64,000 nucleotides of DNA from Notospermus geniculatus (GCA_002633025.1 NMRB01000445.1:286948-350947); one strand, 5' to 3'. Numbered from the stretch's first letter, positions 10,338 to 19,220 are shown. Program-made: numbers and translations. The notes: a model not told the origin generated them from the letters alone.

Positions 10338-10479
10338 TGTCGGTGCCAATCACACCTGGTGTCGATCGCCTGGAGAGGGGTGTGGCTGCGTACAGGGGCC
10401 GGCTGGAAAACAACGAAGAGGATTCAGTAGCTCTCCGTCAAAACCTAGAGGATTTGGAGAAGGAAGTGTTGAAGACGGC
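10338..10479 (+). CDS. Coiled-coil exon, cut by assembly gap
   Basis: After the acceptor ctacag, a phase-1 frame starts SVPITPGVDRLERGVAAYRG and continues as a heptad-rich, Glu/Leu-rich coiled coil up to the N gap. The start resembles the DNA of type B mini-exons (tgtcggtgccaatcacacc vs tgtcggtgtcaatcacacc), so it may be a divergent member of that exon series and link it to a coiled-coil protein. Beyond the gap and the element at 10754-10972, similar coding resumes at 10973. Confidence 0.45.
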
Positions 10480-10753
10480 NNNNNNNNNNNNNNNNNNNNN
10501 NNNNNNNNNNNNNNNNNNNNNNNNNNNNNNNNNNNNNNNNNNNNNNNNNNNNNNNNNNNNNNNNNNNNNNNNNNNNNNNNNNNNNNNNNNNNNNNNNNNN
10601 NNNNNNNNNNNNNNNNNNNNNNNNNNNNNNNNNNNNNNNNNNNNNNNNNNNNNNNNNNNNNNNNNNNNNNNNNNNNNNNNNNNNNNNNNNNNNNNNNNNN
10701 NNNNNNNNNNNNNNNNNNNNNNNNNNNNNNNNNNNNNNNNNNNNNNNNNNNNN
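10480..10753. other. Assembly gap (274 N)
   Basis: A run of N hides the left end of the element that follows and part of a coiled-coil coding segment. Confidence 0.99.
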
Positions 10754-10972
10754 TTCAAAATTTTTTTTCTTCTGTTAATAATGGCCTCCAGAGTCATTTT
10801 TTACACTCCAAAATGCAAAATTAGTCTTCCTTCTGCATGAAAGTTGCATTTGAAATGTAACAAATTTAAGAAAAACATTACTGAAGTGATTTTTTCAGGG
10901 TACTATATCGTACCCTCAAATTTCTTTAGGGTACTATATTTGTACCCAAAGTACCCTCTGGCGGGGACCCTG
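10754..10972. mobile_element. CAGGGT-family MITE, right part
   Basis: The segment matches 18420-18622 nearly base for base, including gtactatatcgtaccctca and the terminus ctggcggggaccctg. The left end lies in the N gap. Confidence 0.85.
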
Positions 10973-11090
10973 GCGGCTATGAGATTGAACTCAAGGAAAC
11001 CATCCAAGCCGGCCTCCGCAAGTCCAGGCGAATTCAGGATCTGGAAACGCAGCGGCACAATTCGGCGCCTGTTTCAGCAGGCTACCGGTA
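10973..11090 (+). pseudogene. Coiled-coil coding fragment downstream of the MITE
   Basis: In one frame the DNA encodes YEIELKETIQAGLRKSRRIQ and a further 18 residues, then TAG. The charge pattern continues the coiled coil seen at 10338-10479, so the MITE probably landed inside that coding region. The gap prevents checking the join. Confidence 0.4.
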
Positions 11091-11099
11091 GGTTGGGGC

Positions 11100-11818
11100 A
11101 CTTTTGCAAGTGCTCGCAAAGCCTCATGGGAGGCAGGTTTTCTACACAGAGGTGCGGACGTTACTCTTGTCTTTGTGAGCCTATACAACCTGTCATTACA
11201 AGGACCATTAACAGATTTGAGTTAATCCAACATTGTACTGCCAGTACGTCTGTACCTGTGTGTCTGTAATCAGCTTAGTAACCAAACCAGAAACGGTTTG
11301 TCTGGCAGGCCTTTGGACAATACTCGTAATTATCCTTGATTCCTTTGTTTTATTTACAAGCTGAGGCAAACAATTGTTTGGTTCTCTTGAATTGAAGTGT
11401 AATCTGATTTGTTACTTTAACAAGTTGTATAAATAGGAAGGTTATGTTTGACTCTGGACAGAAGCTGGGAGGTCCAGCAACCTGTCACACCAGATATGGG
11501 AAGTCTGATCTTGGATTATTGCACGTATGATGGAGTTATGCTGATTAAAAGTTTGTAAGTTGAAGTTGGACTTGTTTCAAATCCTGGAAGGAGCTACCCC
11601 CATAAACAATTCAGAAGATGCGGACAAATGGCCGAGGAGGAAATCACCATGAATTATTTCAAAAAGTTCCTTGACAGGTGCGAGAGTAAGGAGATTGCTG
11701 TCAGGTTCTCCTCAACTTTTTGTTGAATTGAATTATCTGGTATTTTGAGCCGATTTCGAGCTTTTGGGGCCAAACTTCTTGCTGTTGTTTTATATTCTGG
11801 TTTCCTGCTGTTTTTCAA
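11100..11818. other. No recognisable gene
   Basis: Mixed AT-rich sequence with short open frames only; nothing I can name. Confidence 0.5.
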
Positions 11819-11842
11819 TTGGAATTACGGGCAAGTATCAGT

Positions 11843-12080
11843 ATGGCTGTTCACATTAAGGTGTTCGGCAGTAGTTTTGTGAAGCGGCTTTCTGTTTATT
11901 TACAGGAAACCGGTGAGAATGGCCACCTTGTCGACCCTCGCCGTGTTAACCTGGTCCTGGACCTGAGTTTCTCACAAGTCGAGATTCTTGGTGTACCTGG
12001 GCTTACAGTACAGCACCTTGCTTCTTGTTTTGAGCCTAGTATACGTAGAAGTCCTCCGGAGATAGTACGACCCAGTTGAA
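11843..12080 (+). pseudogene. SGNH-hydrolase-like gene, copy 1, N-terminal part
   Basis: From ATG 11843 the frame reads MAVHIKVFGSSFVKRLSVYL and continues for about 75 residues. VFGSSF..RL has the place and form of block I of SGNH/GDSL hydrolases, in which the serine acts as nucleophile. Domains of this kind occur in some retrotransposon proteins. Coding breaks off where the R block begins at 12064. Blocks III and V are found further on (12898 and 14144), so the gene is split by later insertions. Confidence 0.55.
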
Positions 12081-12397
12081 AAAAGGAAGGCCTGTTCACT
12101 GATTACAGTACCTCACACAATTGACCTCCCTTCCGCGCCGCGCACCATCCGCGTACTACATGCAGCGTCATGCACGTACCGTCCTCGTATCTTCCGAGGA
12201 CGTAACAGAGATGCGCGACGTACCCGTGCCATACGCAATGAACTGTAGCCTAACTTCCTCGTCACGTACGGGGAAGGTACGCGGATTTAGGGAGGTCAAT
12301 TGTGCCAGGTACTGTACATCAACTGCTTCCTAAAGTTGCAAAAACAAGAGACTAGTGGTAAGCCCGCGTGTCAGACACCTGGGGACACGTACATTGC
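12064..12397 (+). repeat. R block, copy 3 of 3 (partial, interrupted)
   Basis: The right half of the R block is present, split by the TA-flanked element at 12106-12314. The two uninterrupted copies at about 2450 and 7735 show the pre-insertion sequence. Confidence 0.8.
12106..12314. mobile_element. MITE, TA target duplication, CAGTACCT ends
   Basis: The ends are inverted copies beginning cagtacct and continuing cacaattgacctccct (about 26 bp, two differences). TA stands on each side (12104-12105, 12315-12316). Removing the element with one TA gives gattacatcaactgc, intermediate between the empty copies of the R block. The interior is CpG-rich and non-coding. TA duplication and CAGT ends suggest a Tc1/mariner-type MITE. 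Confidence 0.82.
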
Positions 12398-12706
12398 CAA
12401 CTATTATGAGAAAGAGGGTGTCAGGTTAGACAAAGAAAAATCATTTTTAACCCGAGCGTTCGCGCATTGAGCAAAAGCCGTCAGGTACACATGACTCGGC
12501 TCGACTTGATGATATCCCAGGGGATGAACAGGTGGAAAGACCTTCTAAAACTCATAAGTTAATTTCATCAGGATTTGGTTTTTTGTTTGAATTCCCTTTG
12601 GGGAAAATTTGGGCAAAAAACCAATTTGAAAAGGACTGTAATGATCAAAGACCTGGCTGAAATGTTAATGTTTCGGGACCGGTCAAAAGTTGTCAAGGAT
12701 CTGTAC

Positions 12707-12880
12707 ATATCAACGATAATGTGATCAGAATTCAACATCAAGATTCGGAGGATTTTATCGAGGCTAGCAAGAACACCAATGTTGTCATAACTGCATATAC
12801 ATCAGTCCACGCCAGATTGAAACTGTACTCTATATTACAACCCCTTGTAGAACATGTTTTATATTACGAGATGCCGATGA
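12707..12880 (+). pseudogene. DNA polymerase B fragment 1 (Polinton-like)
   Basis: The frame encodes NTNVVITAYTSVHARLKLYS and neighbouring residues, closely parallel to the segment just before the catalytic motif C in fragment 3 (22318-22411). At the place where fragment 3 has DTDS, this copy has YYEMPMR, so the metal-binding aspartates are lost. It is a relic of a protein-primed family B polymerase of the Polinton/Maverick kind. Confidence 0.65.
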
Positions 12881-12897
12881 GAATTTTGGTTTAGAAA

Positions 12898-13122
12898 ATG
12901 CGTTGGTGGAGACGTTTTTCCTTGGTCGCCCTGGGGCTAACGTAGCCTCGCTATATCAAGCAGATGCCACCCTGGAGCGCATCCGTCCAGACGCTGCCAT
13001 TTTTCAAATAGGTTCGAATGACGTGTCAAGAAGCGACCCTTATACCGTGGCATTAGAGGTTTCCAACTACGCGCAACATCTCTGTAGCGACTTCGGTATT
13101 AACCGTGTTAAAACCCTTACGG
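12898..13122 (+). pseudogene. SGNH-hydrolase-like gene, copy 1, middle part
   Basis: The frame reads FFLGRPGANVASLYQADATL and then a stretch containing IFQIGSNDVS. GSND fits block III (GxND) of SGNH hydrolases, which supplies the oxyanion-hole Asn. It ends at INRVKTL where an 815-bp element is inserted. Copy 2 at 16339 carries the same region uninterrupted, which confirms that this is one gene. Confidence 0.65.
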
Positions 13123-13937
13123 CAAGCAGCAAATTAATTTTTGCAAGGGCACCTGTCATGATGACAGGCACCAAATATTTGGTGCCTGTCAAATGTAATT
13201 TGGTACCTGTCAAAAAAATTCCTTGCGTCGTACCATTTGGAGGAATTACTTGTAGGCCTACGGGGAAAAAACAAAATTACAAATACAAAATTAGTGATAT
13301 AATAATCAGTATTCTTTATTAATATTTGTAATCCAACTCTCTACATCATGACTGTTTGTGTACAATACATGTAAACTTCAGTGTCCATGGTTGGTGTTTC
13401 AGTGGTGTGTTGCACACAGACTAGAACTTGCTTTGAAAGATGCCCTTGCATCAACCTATTTTAAATCTGAGCCGCCATGATCGTCAGTGCATGCTGTGCA
13501 TGCGTTCTGAATACTATTACTAAGGCAAACATACCGGTTATACTGATTTATTCCTCCAAAAAGACAAAGAAATCCAATTGAGCTTGTGTGATCAACATCC
13601 TCAAGACCTGATGAGTAATCACTGACAATAATCTGTAGGCTTAATTACCGGGAAGGTGTCAATATGTCCACAATCAATCAGCATTGATGGCCACTCGCTA
13701 CTCAAAACGCAGTGTCAACAAACTGAAGTGCTGCATGCATGGATGCATGCGTTGAAGCATGCAGAGACCTTGACACTGAACACACTGTGTACATGTGTGT
13801 ACACAGGGGTTTGGATTACATGCAGACACAGCGATTTTGCCGTCGGTCACAATGGTTGGCGTGTTGATAGTGGTGTCGGACAATTAACTGTTTGGTGCCG
13901 GTCATTGTCCGTGACCGAGCACTTAATTTGCTGCTTG
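13123..13937. mobile_element. Inverted-repeat element inserted in the SGNH-like gene
   Basis: The ends are caagcagcaaattaa and its inverse, with TTACGG on both sides (13117-13122 and 13938-13943). Copy 2 of the gene (about 16550-16566) has the unoccupied site cccttaccggtaagttcgg. The interior contains a perfect 30-bp palindrome at 13162-13191 and gcatgc-rich hairpins but no convincing ORF. A 6-bp duplication leaves the superfamily open. Confidence 0.8.
13162..13191. repeat. Perfect 30-bp palindrome
   Basis: The half-site is tgacaggcaccaaat followed directly by its complement with no spacer. A third partial copy (tttggtacctgtca) follows at about 13200. Confidence 0.95.
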
Positions 13938-13938
13938 T

Positions 13939-14232
13939 TACGGTAAGTTCGGAATAAAGGAATCAGATTATAACTCGCGTGTTGATATTCTGCGCGAAGA
14001 GCTCCGCCAATATTTCAAAACAGACCACATGTTGTTTCGCGAGATGCCAACCCTGACAAAACCGTTCGTGAACATTCATGTTTACCGTTCGTGAACCTCC
14101 ATGTTTTAGGATTTCGGAAGGTGTTTGATCCTGCCATGGGTACTATTCGAGGCGATGACGTCAGGGAGCGTGTGGATGGAGTACACTTGGTTCAAAGAGG
14201 AATGAAACGATATTACAGAGAGGTAAGGGGTG
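13939..14232 (+). pseudogene. SGNH-hydrolase-like gene, copy 1, C-terminal part
   Basis: The first frame reads GKFGIKESDYNSRVDILREE through KTDHMLFREMPTL to a stop at about 14095. A second frame from about 14144 reads GDDVRERVDGVHLVQRGMKR and ends REV before gtaagg, a good splice donor. DGVHL is block V (DxxH), which supplies the Asp and His of the catalytic triad. With GSS and GSND the three diagnostic blocks are all present, spread over 2.4 kb and broken by insertions and a frame break. Confidence 0.65.
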
Positions 14233-14290
14233 TACTGCTGATAATTTCTTTGCCGTTAGATTTAGATGCATTTCCGCCGCCAATTTACCA

Positions 14291-14728
14291 TTGTTTACCA
14301 CATGGGAGAAGACTCAAGTGGAGCAACTCAGCCGTGAGGATGCTTTCGATGCACATGTGAAACGAAGGCTAGTTTTAGGCAGTTTGATCCAGCCTGCTGC
14401 CGGTTTGGCCCGTGCACTAGGCCCAGAGGTTCCAGTGGGGACAATTTTGACTGTTCTGAAATCAGCATATGGATTCACCGCAGACGGTCATGAGCTGCTC
14501 ATGACCGTCTGCGGTGAATCCAGCTGGTCATGCCTGTCCTGCCTCCTGCCCAAGGCAGCACCGATTCTGATAGGAGTAATTTCGTATGCTGGTGAAACAG
14601 AGCCCAACAGAGGGTTAATAGACCGGTATAATGCGATTGAGTGGAATAAAACTTTAGAACTACTCTGTCGAATTCATGCAAATGCATTCACTATGGATAA
14701 GCTGCAAGGTGCAAGTGACCAGGATTAA
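14291..14728 (+). pseudogene. Gag/PNMA-like capsid fragment
   Basis: The frame contains KRRLVLGSLIQPAAGLARAL and PVGTILTVLKSAYGF, a pattern seen in Gag-type capsid domains (helical, followed by an aromatic Gly-Phe near the end of the N-lobe). After an interruption it continues NRGLIDRYNAIEWNKTLELL. Between these parts lies a 51-bp inverted repeat (14471-14521) which disrupts the domain. Shorter related pieces are at 104-258, 3640-3795 and 4375-4585. I assign it to Gag of an LTR retrotransposon or a Gag-derived gene by motif impression only. Confidence 0.5.
14471..14521. repeat. 51-bp inverted repeat, arms 25 bp perfect
   Basis: The arm ggattcaccgcagacggtca plus tgagc is followed by one base and then its exact complement. 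It lies inside the Gag-like frame. Confidence 0.95.
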
Positions 14729-14958
14729 TTACGATGCCAGAGGAAAGGAAAAAATGGCTGGTACAAGAGAGAGGGGCCAAAAAGGCAGCCGTGGCAAGAG
14801 TAAAACGATCGAGGAGGTCATACTGCACAGGAAACGCAAGATGTTTCCATCTTCAAGTTGTCCATGTTAGGTCAAAGTCTAACATGGTCGTGTTATTTTC
14901 CAATCAATTTGAAGCTGTAAGGCTGGAGTTTTAAGAACATCAATCTGCAGCCGATAGA

Positions 14959-15513
14959 ATGAATGAGCTGCCAAATCCGATTAAAGCAGCTTTCTCTCCT
15001 ACTGGGGATGCTGCTCTTGTAGCTGCTGTAACTGCTTATCAGATGATGCCTGACGGTCATCTTGATTTTGATCAGTGTCTTTTGCTGTTAGCTCACCTCG
15101 CAAAGTACGGCAAAGATGACATAAAACGATGGAGGATTGCTCCTGTGATCGGGTTGGTTATCGCATTGTCAAAGAGAGGTCAAGTTTCTGCTGCATTCCT
15201 TGCGAAAAGAATCGGAGAAATTTCTGATGAAGCAATTCTGAAAACAACTATAACAGAAAAGCTAATCCAACAGATATGGGCAGAGCTGCAGGGTACAATA
15301 AACAATGCTAACATAGAGGCGGCGGTACAGCACCTCCTTGATGTGATTCCTGGTTCACAGATTCGCTTAGTTGTGACTTTTCGCCAAGCTGCACGAGGGG
15401 GGCTCACAAGCTTAGAAACGATCGTTGAAGCAATCAAAGGCGCACCATCATTCCCTTGGTCTCGCAACGTGGAGAGTGAGTTGAGGGGAACCTTAAAAAA
15501 CGCTGGAGAATAA
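14959..15513 (+). CDS. Unidentified 184-aa ORF, possible endogenous viral nucleoprotein, part 1
   Basis: The frame starts at ATG 14959 (MNELPNPIKAAFSPTGDAAL) and is helical throughout, with Ala-rich segments and a Phe-Pro-Trp near the end. It is in the same reading frame as the ORF at 15649, and together they would give an all-helical protein of about 320 residues. The order of elements (FPW, then a Tyr-Arg motif, then SNYKNLAWA) reminds me of nucleoproteins of negative-strand RNA viruses such as the Jingchuvirales, which are often found integrated in invertebrate genomes. That is an inference from memory without a search; a transposon protein is an equally fair reading. It ends at TAA 15511. 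Confidence 0.4.
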   Translation: MNELPNPIKAAFSPTGDAALVAAVTAYQMMPDGHLDFDQCLLLLAHLAKYGKDDIKRWRIAPVIGLVIALSKRGQVSAAFLAKRIGEISDEAILKTTITEKLIQQIWAELQGTINNANIEAAVQHLLDVIPGSQIRLVVTFRQAARGGLTSLETIVEAIKGAPSFPWSRNVESELRGTLKNAGE

Positions 15514-15652
15514 ATTTGAGGGGGCCAGGAAGGAGACGGATGAGCTCCGCAGGAAGCTGAGTGAGAGGGACGCTGAAGTGGGGGAGCTCCAGAGAAAGGT
15601 GACGGAGGGGCTGAAGACTATGGATGACCTCCGAAGAGAGCTGGCAGCATGA
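15503..15652 (+). CDS. Coiled-coil segment in the +1 frame
   Basis: Fifty codons overlap the end of the preceding ORF by 11 bp and the start of the next by 4 bp (ATGA). The frame reads ENKFEGARKETDELRRKLSE and continues with clean heptads to RRELAA and TGA. Codons are well ordered and free of stops while the other frames here are full of them, so it was real coding sequence, either inserted or shifted by two compensating frame changes. Confidence 0.5.
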   Translation: MENKFEGARKETDELRRKLSERDAEVGELQRKVTEGLKTMDDLRRELAA

Positions 15653-16074
15653 AGATTCTATATCCGGGAGAGGTTCAATCTGCCAGCATGGCAATGAGAA
15701 TCATAGGTGGCTTTCGTTACGCAGGATATCGCAATGATATGGACAGAATTGGAGCTAGTAACTACAAGAACCTTGCATGGGCGTGCTTTCAAATAGTGAA
15801 AGTTCTTGGAACTAATGAAACCTCAATCACATACCTGGATAATCAAGGTAATTTGTTCGGTGAAATCAAAAGTACATTTCTAACTGTACGGTATTTTTCA
15901 GGTGATTCACCTTACCGCGTAAAGCCACACCATGAATATTGGGCACCATGGCTTGGTGCTAAAACAAGAAGTGGTGATTGTGTGAATGTGTCCTCAACAC
16001 TGAGTAGCAAAAGCTGCCAATCCCAACAAAGTTTGATGGTGATGATGACCTTCACATGTCTGACAGGCTTTTGA
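15649..16074 (+). CDS. Unidentified 141-aa ORF, possible endogenous viral nucleoprotein, part 2
   Basis: The ORF begins at an ATG overlapping the stop of the coiled-coil frame and includes GASNYKNLAWACFQIVKVLG. The last 35 residues look random, so the ancestral frame is probably lost near 15970. See the ORF at 14959 for the tentative viral reading. Its neighbours (Gag-like fragment, polymerase B, SGNH and IAP fragments) fit a mobile or viral origin. Confidence 0.4.
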   Translation: MKILYPGEVQSASMAMRIIGGFRYAGYRNDMDRIGASNYKNLAWACFQIVKVLGTNETSITYLDNQGNLFGEIKSTFLTVRYFSGDSPYRVKPHHEYWAPWLGAKTRSGDCVNVSSTLSSKSCQSQQSLMVMMTFTCLTGF

Positions 16075-16198
16075 TTGAACTGCTGTACAGCAAAGATGTA
16101 AAGTGTTTTATCAAAATTGGAGGAATACAGTAACATGAGTTGGATAAATGAAATGGCGGCGTCATATGCCTGGCACTCTCTCGATGTGAAAATCCCAC

Positions 16199-16279
16199 AG
16201 CCTATCACGGTAGCAGCCCCTCATTTCTTGAAGCTAGGCTGGGAATAGTGAGGATCGGTCATCGTTTTATAGTTGGGTC
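16199..16279. repeat. Single-unit version of the 19-bp minisatellite flank
   Basis: The flank cctatcacggtagcagcccc and the following 30 bp match 4611-4650, and one unit atcgttttatagttgggtca follows instead of eleven. Confidence 0.8.
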
Positions 16280-16338
16280 ACCACCGCTGAAATAATTCCA
16301 AGCAGGAAATGGTTGTTTCAGCTTCCGCTGAGAAGAAG

Positions 16339-16684
16339 ACTGTACACTTCCAGCACCGACGCCGCCTTGGAGCGCATCCGTCCAGATGCTACCATTTTAC
16401 AAATAGGTTCAAATGACGTGTCAAGAAGTGACTCTTATACCGTGGCATTAGAGGTTTTCAACTACGCCCAGCATCTCCGTAGCGACTTCAGAATAGACCG
16501 CGTTATCACGTTATGTCCGCTGCATAGGTTTAGTATTAACCGTGTTAAAACCCTTACCGGTAAGTTCGGAATAAAGGAATCAGATTAGAGCTCCGCCGAT
16601 ATTTCAAAAAGACCGTATGTTGTTTCGCGAGATGCCAACCCTGACAAAACCGTTCGCGAACTTCCATGTTTACCATTCACGAGG
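16339..16684 (+). pseudogene. SGNH-hydrolase-like gene, copy 2
   Basis: This copy reads DAALERIRPDATILQIGSND and runs on through INRVKTLTGKFGIKESD, continuous across the point where copy 1 carries the 815-bp element. A stop follows at about 16586, after which the coding of LRRYF and the REMPTL region is still recognisable in other frames. The N-terminal block I and the C-terminal DGVHL block are absent. It is about 90 per cent identical to copy 1 by eye. Confidence 0.6.
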
Positions 16685-16956
16685 GTGTACAGGACGCTGT
16701 TCCCACAGAGGAGGAAAAGGAATGGGCCAACACCGAGTACGTTGGCAAGCTCAGCAAAGTGGAGTTGCAAGAACGGAACAAAAAGTTGAAAGAGAATGTG
16801 ACGTGCAGGGCCGAAGAAATCAACATGGTCTACATACCCTGCTGACATTTGATTGCATGCGAAGGCTGTGATTACGGCACGAGAAAGTGTATAGAGTGTG
16901 GCCAGACCATTTCCGAACGATCAAGACTTACATTTCGTAGGAAAAAGTCATACTAA
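16684..16956 (+). pseudogene. IAP-type C-terminal RING finger, with stop
   Basis: One frame of 91 codons encodes a charged helix (KVELQERNKKLKENVTC) and then the pattern EEINMVYIPC-stop-HLIACEGC, later KCIECGQTISERSR, and a terminal TAA at 16954. Cys/His spacing and the IPC-x-HL core are those of the RING domain at the C-terminus of inhibitor-of-apoptosis proteins, an E3 ubiquitin ligase that drives turnover of caspase regulators. TGA 16843-16845 stands where IAPs have the glycine of PCGHL, and the first zinc-ligand Cys is missing, so it is inactive. No BIR domain is visible upstream; the preceding DNA is the SGNH copy. Confidence 0.7.
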
Positions 16957-16989
16957 ACCAGATGCACAAAGAGTAAAAATGTTTGTTTT

Positions 16990-17150
16990 GTCAAAAATGT
17001 ACCCGTCATTCTACGGGTGAAAATCCGGCAGATATTTCATCCAAAGGACTCAGCCTGAAGGACACTACTGCAGTGAAGATGGTTGAAGGGACCACATTTT
17101 TTAGACAACCCGAGTCTGAATGGCCGAGACAAGAAACCACTCCAACGAGG
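16990..17150 (+). pseudogene. BEL/Pao-type pol fragment (RNase H-integrase linker)
   Basis: The frame gives STGENPADISSKGLSLKDTT, the NPAD..S+GL signature that follows the RNase H domain in BEL/Pao retrotransposons. The next part, WLKGPHFL, appears in the adjacent frame, and QPESEWP in the first again, so two frameshifts are present. It ends where polymerase B fragment 2 begins. Confidence 0.65.
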
Positions 17151-17151
17151 A

Positions 17152-17757
17152 ATAAGAGCTCTGTCGGGAACATGGGTCATCTTTGAGGTGAAGAAAGCTA
17201 TTGAGAAAGGAAATAAACTTTTAGAAACCTATGAAATCTGGCATGTCTGGCATTTTCAGGAAGTCACGCAATACGATCCACATTCCAAAGATATCGATAA
17301 GGGTGGAATATTCTCGCATGCCAGCAACCCAGACTGCGAGCATCTGACATATGCCCTACTGGACACCCAATTTGATATTTCCTTCATCCTAAATAACACG
17401 GCTGAGGCAGTCTTCAAGGATGAGTCAAAATCTTAACAAGAACTCCACTGAGGTCGATTTAAGCCAGCAGCTGGCCCGATTGGAGTAAAGATGCAAATTA
17501 AAAATTATGAGTTGAAAGAAGGTATAAAACTTGACCCGTACCGTCCTCAATTCAATATAATCAGGGGCTTAGAAGTATCGGAAAGCAGGCGGCCAACTCT
17601 ATTTGGGGCAAATTTGGTCAACGTCCACATTTTAGCAGTACGAAATATATTTCCGACCTTGAAGAGTACGTCCGTTTGATGAGAGACGGCGATGTCGAAA
17701 TATCCAACGTGAACCATAAAACGATGAATTTGTTTCAATACGATACATGGGAAAGGA
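17152..17757 (+). pseudogene. DNA polymerase B fragment 2 (Polinton-like)
   Basis: The sequence encodes GTW...VKKAIEKGNKLLETYEIW, then HFQEVTQYDP and the IFSHASNPDCEH region, and in another frame the GLRSIGKQAANS-WGKFGQ region that corresponds to motif B (K-x3-NS-x-x-G) of family B polymerases. It is a second copy of the segment at 21224-21960, about 90 per cent identical, with a deletion of roughly 100 bp removing the KIKQEASGWPDW part, plus several frameshifts. Confidence 0.75.
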
Positions 17758-17759
17758 TG

Positions 17760-18105
17760 AATTCATTCATCCAAACTTCCGAAACTTCCATGTCATTCAT
17801 TCAAACTTCCGAATAAGGAAGTATGACGTCAGAATTTAAAGTCCAGCCTCGTTCTCATTTCGAATACATTATGAGAAAGATTCTGATTGGTGCAACGTCA
17901 CCATAATGTCATCATCGGAACCATTCGGTAGTTTCCGTTGCGTTGGTGGCGTAAACAACATGGCGGATAGTTGGGCAGCGGTTTAGCAATTTCTTGCAGA
18001 AAACGGTGAATAAAGTCAATTCAACAGCAGTTTTTATCGAAATGTCAGATAATGGGTTTGACTAAAGATGCAAGTAAACGGAGGCGCCGTCATGGGCCGT
18101 CAAAT
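17760..18105. other. Junction DNA with ATG-GCGG motif
   Basis: Short duplicated words (attcattcaaacttccg twice) are followed by a segment with aacaacatggcggatag at about 17957, a YY1-like initiator context. A 7-codon frame after this ATG ends in TAG. No gene can be supported. Confidence 0.35.
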
Positions 18106-18304
18106 TTCCACTTCGTGCCGTCTGCGCCGTGAACCCCCCCCCATTCACATCACCATCGACACCATACATAGAGCCATTAGTGATAACGGAACAGGGCGTC
18201 TTGCAGCTACTGCGGAAAGTTAATGTGAGGAAGGCCAGCGGACCTGATTCTATCCCCAATAGGCTTCTACATGACCTAGCTACCGAAATTACTCCTATTT
18301 TGAC

Positions 18305-18622
18305 CAGGGTTTCCGCCAGGATTTTTTTCCAGGGTACGACCTGTAAGGAGGGGGGGGGGAGAAAAAAAAATTTCAAAAAATTTTTTTTTTGAAAATTTTT
18401 TTTTTTCAAAAAATTTTTTTTTTGTTAATAATGGCCTCCAGAGTCATTTTTTACACTCCAAAATGCAAAATTAGTCTTCCTTCTGCATGAAAGTTGCATT
18501 TGAAATGTAAAAAATTTAAGAAAAACATTACTGAAGTGATTTTTTCAGGGTACTATATCGTACCCTCAGATTTCTTTAGGGTACTATATTTGTACCCAAA
18601 GTACCCTCTGGCGGAGACCCTG
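18305..18622. mobile_element. CAGGGT-family MITE inside the retrotransposon
   Basis: The ends are cagggtttccgccaggattt and, inverted, cagggtctccgccagaggg; TTGAC flanks both sides (18300-18304 and 18623-18627). The interior has A/T homopolymer runs and the doublet gggtactatatcgtaccctc. A second copy lies at 10754-10972. Confidence 0.92.
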
Positions 18623-18799
18623 TTGACCTATATATATCGGCAATCGCTGCTCTCAGGAGTACTGCCTAAAGAATGGAAGGATGCGAATGTTGCCCCTGTT
18701 TACAAAAAAGACAATCGTAACATTGCTGCTAACTACAGGCCAGTCTCTTTGACAAGTGTATGCAGTAAACTTCTTGAGCACATTGTCATCAGTCACTTA

Positions 18800-19220
18800 G
18801 GCCACACTTTTTTTATTTATTGGATTACGGATCCCCCCTCCCAGGTTTTTTGAAAATGTTGAAAAAAAATAAAATTCCCGATGGTCTATTTTGTGTTCTT
18901 GTTTTTTTTCCGCCGACCACTAGGTGCAACGTAAAAGATATTTAAATGCTGACGCCCTGTATTTTCAGGATATAGGCCCCTATGTAGGCCCTATCTCTTG
19001 TTCTACTGTTGCATCAATAAAAGGTTTTATTTCTTTTTTACCACATTTCACTTTTTTTATTCCCTCCCCCTTGAATTTTTGTGACGCATAGCACGTAACA
19101 CTCGTGAAAAAATTAAAAAGTCAAAGATTTTTGTATTTTATTTTTATTTTTATTCCCTCCCCTCCTACATAGGTTTCGGCCTGAAAAATCCGTAATCCAA
19201 TAAATATAAAAAGTGTGGCC
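18800..19220. mobile_element. MITE with GGCCACAC ends inside the retrotransposon
   Basis: Terminal inverted repeats of about 33 bp begin ggccacactttttttattta and differ at one or two positions. TTA stands on both sides (18797-18799 and 19221-19223), matching the 3-bp TWA target of PIF/Harbinger elements. There is no ORF in the 421 bp. Confidence 0.9.
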
